DNA of 43,101 nt from Photobacterium aquimaris (GCF_002954455.1 NZ_MSCC01000001.1:1084728-1127828), one strand, 5' to 3'. Numbered from the stretch's first letter, positions 35,478 to 43,101 are shown. Numbers and translations are program-made. The notes: generated by a model from the letters alone, not told the origin.

Positions 35478-37010
35478 TTATTTAGCTGAATAAACGGGTG
35501 ACATTTCACGACTAACAACACGAGGTTGACGCTCTAAAATACGTGTATTTTCAGATGCTTCTGTACCCAACCAGGTGGTGTTCGTACGTGATCCTTGCTC
35601 TTTGAATTTTGAAATATCAGACAACTTAACCATGTAACCTGTTATACGAACAAGATCATTGCTGGCAACGTTTGCAGTAAATTCACGGAATCCTAGAGCC
35701 AGTGCGCCTTTGCATAGTTGCATTAATGCCAGTGGATTGTTTTTAATCGTTTCTTCGATAGTCAAAATCTCACTGATACCTGAGGTATAGTATTGATGGT
35801 GCGCAGCCAGTGCTTTAATGTGAACCACTGGATCAGGTTCGGTACCATAAGGAATACGAATACCCGGCGTGACTTCGTGGTCACAACTAATACCACCTTG
35901 TGAGTGCAATAGAGCGCGGCCATTTAAACCGTATTTTACTGGTGTTGTGGTGACGATTTCATTTAATGTTTCACTGATTTTCAGTGCGATAGCATTTGCT
36001 GCTTCGTTGTGACCATACTTAGCTGTTGATCCTGATTTTTCCATCAGAATGTTTACGGCTTCAGCCATACCGAAAATACCAAACATAGGTGCAAAACGGT
36101 CTTCATTGATTAAGCCTTCTGTGGTCAAGAAACCATTAAAGAAGTTTGATTCTTCATGCAAGAAGGCTGAACGTGCTTCAATCAGTTCAAACATCAGTCC
36201 ACTGTAATGTGGCAGGGTGGTGGTTAGGAACTCTTCAACACTATTACTACGTAGTGCGACTTCTTTTAAGTTCATACGCACTAAGGTGTTGGCACCACCA
36301 GCAACAGGTAATGAGTTATAGCAACTTACGATACCAAAACCAGGCGCACCAAATGCGTCTGCAAACATTGGATAGTTAGCAATGTGTGGCTTGCTACACT
36401 CACAAATATTGTCACACGCTTGTTGTAATAAGCTTTCTGGTGTGATTTGTGGGTCATACATAAATGTCAAATTGGGTGCAACTTGTTTAAGTTCTGCATC
36501 AATGGTTAAAATCATACGACAGACGATGTTATCTGTTGGACCAATATTAACGTGCATGAAGGCATCTGGTAGGGTGCGGTCAAGCATGATCCAGAAATTT
36601 TTCAGCTTACGGTATAGTACATCGTCACTTATATTAGTAACAAAAGGCAGTAAGATTTGGTCAAGTTGACCAAGGTAAACTGGAATATTTGTGACTGACG
36701 GTACGTGATGATAAATGATCGTCAGTAGGTTAATTGCTTCATCTAAATCAGTTGCAGCCTCTAGCTCTAAGTATTCAGAACCTTGTTGTAAAAATTTAGC
36801 GTAATCAGGAAGAACATAACGAGGTTTAAAAGGTGCATTACCTTCAAACATATCACAAATAATACCAGCATCTTTTGCTGCTGAAACGTCAGTGGAAATT
36901 GGCATATAGTCGACAATAGCTTCTGCTTCCAACGACAGGAACAATGTTTTTTGCTTTGCACTTAATGTTGGATCAGTAATGATATTTTTAATTTTTGTTT
37001 GTAGTGTCAT
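35478..37010 (-). CDS. yjjI: YjjI family glycine radical enzyme
   Basis: A 510-residue protein of the YjjI (DUF3029) glycyl-radical family. The glycyl-radical motif is visible near the C-terminus as NDLVRITGYMVKL, with Gly458 the radical site. The thiyl-cysteine candidate is Cys230 in GIVSCYNSLPVAGG. The substrate is not established in any species to my knowledge, so this is a catalyst of unknown reaction. It is much shorter than pyruvate formate-lyase (about 760). It is the first gene of yjjI-yjjW, with two operator-like palindromes upstream at 37066-37086 and 37100-37114. Confidence 0.93.
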   Translation of the reverse strand: MTLQTKIKNIITDPTLSAKQKTLFLSLEAEAIVDYMPISTDVSAAKDAGIICDMFEGNAPFKPRYVLPDYAKFLQQGSEYLELEAATDLDEAINLLTIIYHHVPSVTNIPVYLGQLDQILLPFVTNISDDVLYRKLKNFWIMLDRTLPDAFMHVNIGPTDNIVCRMILTIDAELKQVAPNLTFMYDPQITPESLLQQACDNICECSKPHIANYPMFADAFGAPGFGIVSCYNSLPVAGGANTLVRMNLKEVALRSNSVEEFLTTTLPHYSGLMFELIEARSAFLHEESNFFNGFLTTEGLINEDRFAPMFGIFGMAEAVNILMEKSGSTAKYGHNEAANAIALKISETLNEIVTTTPVKYGLNGRALLHSQGGISCDHEVTPGIRIPYGTEPDPVVHIKALAAHHQYYTSGISEILTIEETIKNNPLALMQLCKGALALGFREFTANVASNDLVRITGYMVKLSDISKFKEQGSRTNTTWLGTEASENTRILERQPRVVSREMSPVYSAK

Positions 37011-37065
37011 TGCTATGTTCTTCTTATATCCATAGGTTTTGTGCGGCTAATCTAACGGAGAATAT

Positions 37066-37086
37066 ATTTTTCCAGAAGTGAAAAAT
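37066..37086 (-). promoter_or_regulatory. Palindrome 1 upstream of yjjI
   Basis: Arms ATTTTTC (37066-37072) and GAAAAAT (37080-37086). The left part, ATTTTTCCA, is repeated exactly 31 bp away in palindrome 2. Confidence 0.6.
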
Positions 37087-37096
37087 ACAGAACGGT

Positions 37097-37115
37097 ATTT
37101 TTCCAAAATGGAAAT
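37097..37115 (-). promoter_or_regulatory. Palindrome 2 upstream of yjjI
   Basis: TTTCCA-AAA-TGGAAA (37100-37114), preceded by ATT so that ATTTTTCCA recurs. Its centre is 31 bp, about three helical turns, from palindrome 1, as for a cooperatively bound regulator. Confidence 0.6.
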
Positions 37116-37656
37116 CCATTGTTTAATGCAGCTAAAAGTTATGTGATATAAAAAAATGCGGTGTACAATAGTCGCAAAGTAAATCAATCTTCAAGATTAT
37201 ATTAAATAAACAGGCCTTAAGTTTGTAATTTAGTAACAACAAAATAGCATTATTCACTATTACTATTTTCATCATTGTAAAGTGGTTGTTGTAGCTAGGA
37301 ATGCTAAATAAGCATAATCAATGAGCAATTAAAAGCGCAATGGTGAGATATTTCTTCTTTTTCACATCGATTTTATTTTTAATAAAAGAATGTTTTTTTA
37401 GGTTTTAAATATCATTCAATTGTAATAATATCAATGCATTGAAGGTGTTTTTTGTTACTTTTAAAGATAAATAATTGTGATGTGACATAATTAAATTTTA
37501 AAGTTCCACTTTTTGAATTGTATCATTTGTCTAAATTTGTCTAAATATAGATAGTTAGTTTTTATGAATTACCGTCATTGCATATCAAATAAGATAGGCT
37601 GTAATGCTAGGTATAGTGTATTTTGTTCTATTATATAGGTAAGGATCGCTTTGACG

Positions 37657-39435
37657 ATGTTAAATCCTCAACGTGTTGTTGCTAAGCGTGTTAGCAAGCT
37701 TTTAGTTTTATCGCTGATGGTTCCCGGTAGTGTTTTTGCTGCTGAAGCGAGCCCTGCTATTCCACATAATGTTGCAGTTGCATCAAATACAGCGCAAATT
37801 GTCGGCCCAAATACTGTGCTACCTCAGATTCCAGCAGGTACGCGAAAAGCACCGTTAACAGCAGGCAGTGTTGATTGGTCATCATTGAATAATCAACACT
37901 TAGTTAGCACTAAAATGTTGTGTGGTAACACCGCGAGTAACGTATGTTTTGCACCACAAATAGAACAAGCTTATGCACAAAATAAGTTTTACCCATTGTG
38001 GAATACTGTTGCATTACGTAAAGAATTGACGGCACAGCTGCAAATGGTCGCAGATAGTAAAATGCTACCAGGCATTAGCCAGCGTTTAAGTGAACTGAAC
38101 AAACTTGAGCAACAAGGTAATCTGCGTGGTTATGACCTTTTAGCAACTGATACTTATTATGTTTATCGCGCGTTTTTAAATTATATTGCTCATAACCGTA
38201 ATGTGTTATTTTTATCTGAGCCTCTAAATATGAGCCAAGTAATGGTTCAGTATGGCAGCGATGAAGATGCATACCCAATGACAATCGCGAAGCTTACAAC
38301 ATATCGTCCTACTTATATTCCATTTGAATCAACCATGAAAATGATTGAGAAGTACCAACAATTGGCACCTCATCATTTAACCCGTACAAGCTTTAAGTCA
38401 ACAGTGTATCGTCCTGGTGATGTGTTGCCTAATGGCCATGATGTGGTGCAGGTGCTTTATCATTTAGGTGATCTAAGCCAAGCGGATCATGATGCATTAT
38501 CTGTACAACCAACAGTGAAAAATGCTGGTGCATTGTTAGCAAGTATTAAATTATTTCAAAAACGTCATGGGCTAACGCCTGATGGTATTGTTGGTTCTGC
38601 GACAATTAAGCAATTAGCGATGCCATACAGTGATATTGCGCGTTTATTAGCGTTAAACACTTTACGTATGTCAGCATTAAATCGTCATAATGATACTCGT
38701 GCTCATATCTGGGTAAATATTCCTAACTATAAGCTAGAGCTTTACGATAACGGTCAAAAAATGTTTGAGTCTAAGGTAATTGTCGGCCGTGATACGCGTC
38801 CAACAAACCTATTCTCATCAGCGATAACAACAATGGTTGTTAATCCATATTGGAATGTCCCTGTTACGATTAAGCAGCATGATGTGATTCCAAAAGTGAA
38901 ACTTTCTCGTGATTACCTGAAAGCTCATAACATGCAGATTTTAAATAGCTGGCGAGATCGTACTGTTGTACCACCAAGTAGTATTGATTGGGAAACAGTG
39001 AATCCAAAAACATTCCCGCATGAATTTCAGCAAGGTCCAGGCCCACATAACTCATTAGGACGTGTTAAATTCTTGATGCCAAATGATTACGCTATTTTCT
39101 TACATGACACACCATCTCGTGGTTTGTTTAACCGTAATAAACGTGATTTAAGTTCTGGTTGTGTGCGTGTTGAGCGTGCTGATGATTTAGCTAATTATGT
39201 GATTGACTATCAAAAACGCAATAATATTGATTCTTTTAAATCAATGCTTGATACTCAAAAGAATAAAGTTGTCAGTCTTTCAAAACGAATTGATGTTGAT
39301 TTTGTTTATTTAACCGCGTGGGTTGATCAAAATGGTCACTTGCAAATGCGTAATGATATTTATGGTTATGACTCACCACAAGCAACGCCAATTAAAACAA
39401 AATTCGTTACCATGAAAGATTTTGTTAAGCGTTAA
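37657..39435 (+). CDS. L,D-transpeptidase, YcbB/LdtD-like (copy 2)
   Basis: Second periplasmic YkuD-type peptidoglycan cross-linker in the window. The start is either ATG 37657 (11 bases after AAGGA) or TTG 37651 (5 bases after), 592 or 594 residues. The signal peptide (RVSKLLVLSLMVPGSVFAAEA) is followed by a linker, a paired-cysteine region (MLCGNTASNVC, about 89-97 from ATG), a peptidoglycan-binding repeat (DGIVGSATIK, about 308-318) and the YkuD domain with SSGCVRV (Cys502) and the conserved histidine in FLHD. It shares the domain order and many motifs with copy 1, but has an extra N-terminal Pro/Ala-rich segment. A terminator follows at once. Probably a separate paralog with its own regulation. 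Confidence 0.9.
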   Translation: MLNPQRVVAKRVSKLLVLSLMVPGSVFAAEASPAIPHNVAVASNTAQIVGPNTVLPQIPAGTRKAPLTAGSVDWSSLNNQHLVSTKMLCGNTASNVCFAPQIEQAYAQNKFYPLWNTVALRKELTAQLQMVADSKMLPGISQRLSELNKLEQQGNLRGYDLLATDTYYVYRAFLNYIAHNRNVLFLSEPLNMSQVMVQYGSDEDAYPMTIAKLTTYRPTYIPFESTMKMIEKYQQLAPHHLTRTSFKSTVYRPGDVLPNGHDVVQVLYHLGDLSQADHDALSVQPTVKNAGALLASIKLFQKRHGLTPDGIVGSATIKQLAMPYSDIARLLALNTLRMSALNRHNDTRAHIWVNIPNYKLELYDNGQKMFESKVIVGRDTRPTNLFSSAITTMVVNPYWNVPVTIKQHDVIPKVKLSRDYLKAHNMQILNSWRDRTVVPPSSIDWETVNPKTFPHEFQQGPGPHNSLGRVKFLMPNDYAIFLHDTPSRGLFNRNKRDLSSGCVRVERADDLANYVIDYQKRNNIDSFKSMLDTQKNKVVSLSKRIDVDFVYLTAWVDQNGHLQMRNDIYGYDSPQATPIKTKFVTMKDFVKR

Positions 39436-39461
39436 AAAATTACCGACTGCATAATATTTAT

Positions 39462-39492
39462 AAAAGCCAGCACATAGATTGCTGGCTTTTTT
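39462..39492 (+). terminator. Terminator of the second L,D-transpeptidase
   Basis: AAAAGCCAGCA/TGCTGGCTTTT stem followed by two more T. Confidence 0.93.
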
Positions 39493-39583
39493 GTGTGCTA
39501 AATATCGTGGCGCAAGGTAGAATTTAATTATTGTTTGGAATCAATACAGTTAGAGTGTCATTGTATGACACAACGAGGAAGTA

Positions 39584-40315
39584 ATGTTAAAAGCTATTTT
39601 TTTAGATATGGATGAAACCTTATGTGCAACGTCGGTTGCTGACAAACAAGCGTTGGCCACTTTAAAACATTATGTCCAATCACAGTTTCCAACCTTAAAT
39701 GCAGATATTTTTTGTCAACGCTATATTGCAGGGGTTTATAAACAGCTCAATGATGAATTCCCACAGTTAGTGGCATTATTAGATAATGAACTCCTGTTTA
39801 GACAAACGTTAGTCCAAACTTTATTTGCTCAACAACAACTGACCATTACTTTTGATCAGGCCGTTACTATTCAAGCCTCATTTGATGATGGCCGTATGGC
39901 TGGATTTGATTTTTTTCCCCACGTAAAAGCGATGTTAGCTTGTTTACGTCAGCAGTATAAGCTGGTGGTGATCACCAATGGTCCAGTCTTTTCACAGCGT
40001 CCTAAACTGGCTGCGACAGCAATGGCAGATCATGTTGATTATATTATTGTGGGCGGAGAAGAACCTGAAGAAAAACCTGCACTAAGTATTTTTCAAAAAG
40101 CATTAGAGTTAGTGGGTTGTCAGCCTAATGAAGCTATTCATATGGGGGATTCATTGGCAGCAGATATTGCAGGAGCTAATGGCGCGGGCATTGCGAGTGT
40201 ATGGGTTGATACTGGTAAGGCTAGTGATCATGATAAGCTTTCACAGAACACGCCAACATACATCGTGCAACAGCCACAACAGTTGTTAGATATAATTAAT
40301 CAGCACATTGGCTAA
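39584..40315 (+). CDS. HAD-family hydrolase (phosphatase-like)
   Basis: A 243-residue HAD-IA hydrolase. Motif I is FLDMDETLC (Asp8 nucleophile, Asp10 acid), motif II the Thr in VVITNGP, motif III the Lys in EEKPALSIF, motif IV GDSLAADIAGANGAG. The helical cap between motifs I and II (about 20-100) is of the C1 type. It resembles YjjG-like nucleotidases and N-acylneuraminate-9-phosphatases; the substrate cannot be fixed. A bidirectional terminator separates it from alx. Confidence 0.88.
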   Translation: MLKAIFLDMDETLCATSVADKQALATLKHYVQSQFPTLNADIFCQRYIAGVYKQLNDEFPQLVALLDNELLFRQTLVQTLFAQQQLTITFDQAVTIQASFDDGRMAGFDFFPHVKAMLACLRQQYKLVVITNGPVFSQRPKLAATAMADHVDYIIVGGEEPEEKPALSIFQKALELVGCQPNEAIHMGDSLAADIAGANGAGIASVWVDTGKASDHDKLSQNTPTYIVQQPQQLLDIINQHIG

Positions 40316-40346
40316 TATAACGGTTTAAGAGCCTGTTAATGCCTAT

Positions 40347-40379
40347 AAAAATGCCACTGCTTTAACAGTGGCGTTTTTT
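40347..40379. terminator. Bidirectional terminator HAD / alx
   Basis: GCCACTG/CAGTGGC stem (40353-40372) with A-run on the left and T-run on the right. Confidence 0.9.
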
Positions 40380-40402
40380 AGTGAATGTGTGGTGACGTTA
40401 GT

Positions 40403-41356
40403 TTATTGTTGTGTTGTTTCTGTTTTACGTGTTTTCCATAACGAAGCGCTGATAGCGATAGTGATAGAAAGAATAATTACACCTAATGAAATCACTGTTG
40501 GAATCGCATAAGGTGAGCCAACAAGCAGCATTTTGATACCAATGAAGCTTAGAATAAAGGCTAAAGCAACACGTAAGTAGCAGAAGCGGGTTAGCATACC
40601 TTCTAATACGAAATACAGTGAACGTAAGCCAAGTAGAGCAAATACGTTAGCTGTAAAGACTAAGAATGCTTCTTGAGTAACGGCGAAAATAGCTGGAATT
40701 GAGTCAAGTGCAAACATTACGTCGGTTAAGGCGATAACTGCTACAACGACTAATAATGGTGTTGCAAGCCAGCCTTTGCCATCTTTGACAAACATTTTAT
40801 GGTCATGGTAATCGTCTGCAACTCTAAAGAAGCGTTTAACGAGACGAACAGGGGCTGAATTTGAGAAATCCTCTTGTTCTTCTTCACCTTCACGCCAAAG
40901 CTTAAAGCCTGTGTAAAGTAAGAAAACAGCAAAGATATAAAGGATCCAGTGGTAGTCAGCTAAGAGCTTCGCACCAACCCCAATCATGCCGGCACGTAAG
41001 ATAAGCGCACCTACAATACCTAGCATTAAAATACGTGGACGTAATCTTTCTGGTACGGCAAATTGACCAAAAATAAGTGCGAACACGAATAAGTTATCAA
41101 CACTGAGAGATTTTTCTAATAAGTAACCAGTAATAAACGATGTTGCTGCTTGTTTATTAGTATATGTGCTTTCAGGTGCCATTTGTGGCCAATATAGGTA
41201 AATAAAGCCCATAAAAATAAAGGCTAAACAGACCCAAAAAACACTCCAAAGTGCAGCTGTTTTGATCGATATTTTACCACCGCGTGTTTGGTACAAATCG
41301 AGTGCAAGCATTAATACTGTTAATACAGCAAATCCTTCATAACTAAAAATACTCAT
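40403..41356 (-). CDS. alx: TerC-family manganese exporter Alx
   Basis: A 317-residue integral membrane protein close in length and motifs to E. coli Alx. It has eight or more hydrophobic segments, with FITGYLLEKSLSVDNLFVFALIF (about 72-94, split here for length), DVMFALDSIPAIFAVT and FTANVFALLGLRSLYFVL, which are the TerC signature helices; acidic residues in the LSVDN and ALDSIP motifs are thought to bind the cation. It is preceded by a yybP-ykoY riboswitch and a terminator, so expression should rise with Mn2+ (and, as in E. coli, possibly with alkaline pH). It exports excess manganese. Confidence 0.93.
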   Translation of the reverse strand: MSIFSYEGFAVLTVLMLALDLYQTRGGKISIKTAALWSVFWVCLAFIFMGFIYLYWPQMAPESTYTNKQAATSFITGYLLEKSLSVDNLFVFALIFGQFAVPERLRPRILMLGIVGALILRAGMIGVGAKLLADYHWILYIFAVFLLYTGFKLWREGEEEQEDFSNSAPVRLVKRFFRVADDYHDHKMFVKDGKGWLATPLLVVVAVIALTDVMFALDSIPAIFAVTQEAFLVFTANVFALLGLRSLYFVLEGMLTRFCYLRVALAFILSFIGIKMLLVGSPYAIPTVISLGVIILSITIAISASLWKTRKTETTQQ

Positions 41357-41490
41357 AGAGTTCTCTCTTTATATAAATATCTAACGCGATAATTTATTGT
41401 TATTAAGATTATTGTTTATTTTGAATATTTATAAAATCACAAATAAAAAACAAGTTTCATAACAAAAAGTTATTACGCAGAATAAAATAC

Positions 41491-41528
41491 GAAAGGTATG
41501 CCATAGGCGAGCCTAAACAAAACCTTCC
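41491..41528 (-). promoter_or_regulatory. Second hairpin in the alx leader
   Basis: On the minus strand, GAAGGT pairs with ACCTTTC and TAGGC with GCCTA, just past the terminator. It may be a processing or translational control element. Confidence 0.4.
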
Positions 41529-41535
41529 GCGCATT

Positions 41536-41567
41536 AAAAAAACCCACGTAATTAAATTACGTCGGTT
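41536..41567 (-). terminator. Riboswitch expression-platform terminator
   Basis: On the minus strand AACC-G-ACGTAAT pairs with ATTACGT-G-GGTT across a three-base loop (one G-G mismatch), followed by T7. It sits between the aptamer and alx. Confidence 0.85.
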
Positions 41568-41596
41568 CGATTACATTTTTATGTAAACGATAATGG

Positions 41597-41740
41597 CATT
41601 GGTCTCGTCAAAATGGTGCTAGTAGTGTTGTCTATGGGTGACAACGATGACTATTAGCAAATCCATTCACGGCTGCCGGAAGCTTGTGGCTTCGAGATGA
41701 CGACAGGCGAACAATTGTGACTACTCCCCAAACGGGGCAA
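41597..41740 (-). ncRNA. yybP-ykoY manganese riboswitch (alx leader)
   Basis: On the minus strand the 5' conserved box GGGGAGTAG (41721-41729 on the complement) and the 3' box TTTGACGAGACC (near 41602-41613) are both present, with GTCGTCATCTCG in the middle. TTGG and CCAA can close the P1 helix. These are the hallmark sequences of the Mn2+-sensing yybP-ykoY family, and the downstream gene is alx, its classic target. Confidence 0.9.
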
Positions 41741-42027
41741 TTTTAGACTTGTAAGCAGTAAGTTACCAGTCGTTTTTGAGGTTAATTTGATTCAATATCT
41801 TAAATAGCGTTAATTTGGAACAATTGATTGCAAATTTGACGAATAAAATACCGTTTAATTATTTTAGTCGTGTGAAATAGGCAGCTTAGTATGCTGACAA
41901 TGTGTTCAAAAATGAAGTTTCTGTTGATAACGTGGATAGCGACTCAATGCGAATAGCATCATGACGCCAATATAGCAGATCACAATCAATTATATTATCG
42001 TATTGATCATAGTTGAGCCGTTCAACA
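41741..42027. other. Intergenic, no clear feature
   Basis: AT-rich gap upstream of the riboswitch, presumably with the alx promoter and more decayed sequence from the phnX side. I see no gene. Confidence 0.4.
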
Positions 42028-42351
42028 AACATTGCCGGGCTGCCTGCGGTGGCACGTAACTGGTTTTAGACCTGATTATGTTGTTGTGACGGATGATTCT
42101 ATTCCTGGAATTATTGAAGGAAAAATGTAGGAGTGTGAACTGTTGCAGTATTGACGTCAGGTAATGAAGCTGGCATGACATTCAATCAGTATCAACATGC
42201 AGATTTAAATACCTAAATAAAAGTGCGTGAGACAGCAACAACGGCATTTCGTGGCTCTAAACCTGATTATATGATTGATACAGTTGCGGATGTATTTATC
42301 GTTATTGAGACAATTAATGAGCGCTTAGCGAAAGGAGAGAAGCCAGCTTAA
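42028..42351 (+). pseudogene. phnX: Decayed phosphonoacetaldehyde hydrolase (phnX) remnant
   Basis: Three frames together give pieces of PhnX, the phosphonatase that splits phosphonoacetaldehyde to acetaldehyde and phosphate. NIAGLPAVARNW (42028-42063) resembles its cap region. GFRPDYVVVTDD then runs straight into SIPGIIEG (42062-42123), as if about 25-35 residues had been deleted between two DD-containing segments. TVAVLTSGNEAGMTFNQYQ and the ending DYMIDTVADV, INERLAKGEKP (42139-42351) match the C-terminus. The last two parts are out of frame by one base, consistent with an A lost from the run at 42120-42125, and TGA replaces the expected Trp codon just before TVAV. A TAA also interrupts the last part. 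About 40 percent of a normal gene remains. Confidence 0.75.
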
Positions 42352-42651
42352 TGTATGATAGCTGAAGTTAAGATATATTATTCCCATTAACTATTTTTTA
42401 CGAGCAATCAGTGATTTTATAGATTATATCTTTGTTAAAGGGTATTAATTGTTTGTCTTGTGTTAAATTATTGTTTTATTGGTGTTTTTTGATTAACTAT
42501 CTATAGTTGGATCGTGATTTCTATCACATATTTTAATTGGAACATGTACAATTAAAATTAATATAGAAGTATAGTACTTGCATTCGTTAGCTCAACGAAC
42601 GAATGCAAGTAGTATATAGAATAAATATCATGTTTCTGACTAAGGATAGCT
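42352..42651. promoter_or_regulatory. Upstream region of the last gene, with inverted repeat
   Basis: AT-rich region holding a perfect 13-bp inverted repeat (14 counting the flanking T-A pair): ACTTGCATTCGTT (42576-42588) and AACGAATGCAAGT (42598-42610) around a 9-base spacer. It ends 41 bp before the ATG at 42652 and has no T-run, so it is more like an operator or 5' UTR hairpin than a terminator. Confidence 0.6.
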
Positions 42652-43047
42652 ATGGAAACAGTAATTGATAACGTTGCAGAAAATGCTGTTGTTTTTGATT
42701 ATACAAAATTTCTGTCTAAATCATGCCAGCAACGTTTGTCACTTATAGATGCTCTGAAGTATTTAGTCCCGTCACTTGAAATAACGGTAAAAACAACAAG
42801 AAACCGTTTATCTTGTATTGAGCGATTAGAAGAAAAAGCATTAAAGGTGTTATCAAGCAATGCGAGTGATACACAGAATTTAACTCGACTGTTATATTTA
42901 GCTAAACAAGAAGGTATAAAGCAACTTATTGTTTATCTTCCATATTCTCTTGAACAGCATCAACTTGATGAAATTAATAATAAAATAAATAGTACCATTG
43001 AATTTGTTCAAGATAATACTGAACAATTACTGTTTATTTTAGATTAA
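42652..43047 (+). CDS. Orphan helical protein (131 aa)
   Basis: Not recognised. A soluble, largely helical protein with no signal peptide: FLSKSCQQRLSLIDALKYLVPS, a basic patch TVKTTRNRLSC, then KVLSSNASDTQNLTRLLYLA and IKQLIVYLPYSLEQHQLDEI. AAGGATAG just upstream is a reasonable ribosome-binding site. A perfect inverted repeat precedes it and a strong terminator follows, so it is a self-contained unit. Function unknown. Confidence 0.7.
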   Translation: METVIDNVAENAVVFDYTKFLSKSCQQRLSLIDALKYLVPSLEITVKTTRNRLSCIERLEEKALKVLSSNASDTQNLTRLLYLAKQEGIKQLIVYLPYSLEQHQLDEINNKINSTIEFVQDNTEQLLFILD

Positions 43048-43061
43048 AGGTAATTAAATAT

Positions 43062-43092
43062 AAAAAAGGTGACGATTATCGTCACCTTTTTT
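43062..43092 (+). terminator. Terminator of the last gene
   Basis: GGTGACGAT/ATCGTCACC stem with A6 before and T6 after. Confidence 0.94.
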
Positions 43093-43101
43093 ATGGATTA
43101 T

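Larger units (their letters stand above)
37011..37656. other. Long divergent yjjI / L,D-transpeptidase region
   Basis: About 645 bp with no ORF I can support. Apart from the two palindromes it contains a perfect 10-bp tandem repeat ATTTGTCTAA at 37525-37544 and very AT-rich sequence. It must hold the promoters of yjjI and of the second L,D-transpeptidase gene. Confidence 0.5.

Noticed and set aside
37180..37200. Possible FNR box upstream of yjjI (AATCAATCTTCAAGATT)
   Set aside because: The half-sites do not match TTGAT-N4-ATCAA; spacing and symmetry are wrong.
41990..42181. 63-codon minus-strand ORF
   Set aside because: Lies opposite the decayed phnX; the readable similarity is on the + strand.
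1..43101. CRISPR arrays, tRNA or rRNA genes, intact insertion sequences, integron attC sites
   Set aside because: Looked for regular spaced repeats, cloverleaf-like sequences and transposase motifs; none found.

Overview
The window looks like a stretch of Vibrionaceae chromosome, most probably Photobacterium or a close relative. Base composition is AT-rich, and the gene families fit that group: paired YcbB-like L,D-transpeptidases, a DUF3332 lipoprotein, a class I fructose-bisphosphate aldolase, folE divergent from moeA-moeB, the yjjI-yjjW glycyl-radical pair, and an Alx/TerC exporter behind a manganese riboswitch. Species assignment is inference. I saw no rRNA, tRNA, CRISPR array, intact transposase or prophage.

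Layout. 1-3.2 kb: a REP-like palindrome, a small orphan gene, a first L,D-transpeptidase, and a helix-turn-helix orphan gene flanked by two related hairpins. 3.2-6.3 kb: a LysR regulator divergent from an NAD(P)-binding reductase, then an EamA exporter; the reductase and the exporter share an almost identical upstream motif. 6.4-11 kb: an orphan acidic protein, a SulP anion transporter, an MFS exporter and its divergent LysR regulator. 11-14.8 kb: eptA-pmrA-pmrB-like operon (lipid A phosphoethanolamine modification plus two-component system) with a perfect PmrA-box-like sequence upstream of eptA and a long palindrome between eptA and the regulator gene. 15.1-16.7 kb: a compact, AT-rich operon of two paralogous XRE regulators, a 58-codon ORF between them, and a stand-alone EAL (c-di-GMP phosphodiesterase) protein.

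17-25.9 kb: DUF3332 lipoprotein, aldolase, a broken potassium-channel remnant, a secreted LprI-like protein with a hexanucleotide repeat in its signal peptide, a small orphan, a secreted short-repeat protein, metC, gpmA and selO. 26-34.5 kb: cfa, an uncharacterised two-TM protein, cvfB, a glutaredoxin, moeB, moeA, folE and a LysR regulator. 34.6-37 kb: yjjW-yjjI, with two palindromes 31 bp apart upstream of yjjI. 37.6-43.1 kb: the second L,D-transpeptidase, a HAD phosphatase, alx with a yybP-ykoY manganese riboswitch and terminator, a decayed phnX (phosphonatase) remnant, and an orphan gene preceded by a perfect inverted repeat.

Themes. Envelope remodelling recurs (two L,D-transpeptidases, EptA, Cfa). 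Regulatory cassettes are compact and self-contained (LysR with divergent target, PmrAB with EptA, XRE/EAL, riboswitch with Alx). The most likely under-described items are the XRE-sORF-XRE-EAL operon, the repeat protein at 21.2-21.7 kb, the uncharacterised glycyl-radical enzyme with its tandem operator-like sites, and the hairpin-flanked HTH gene. All calls are from reading the sequence; no database search was run.
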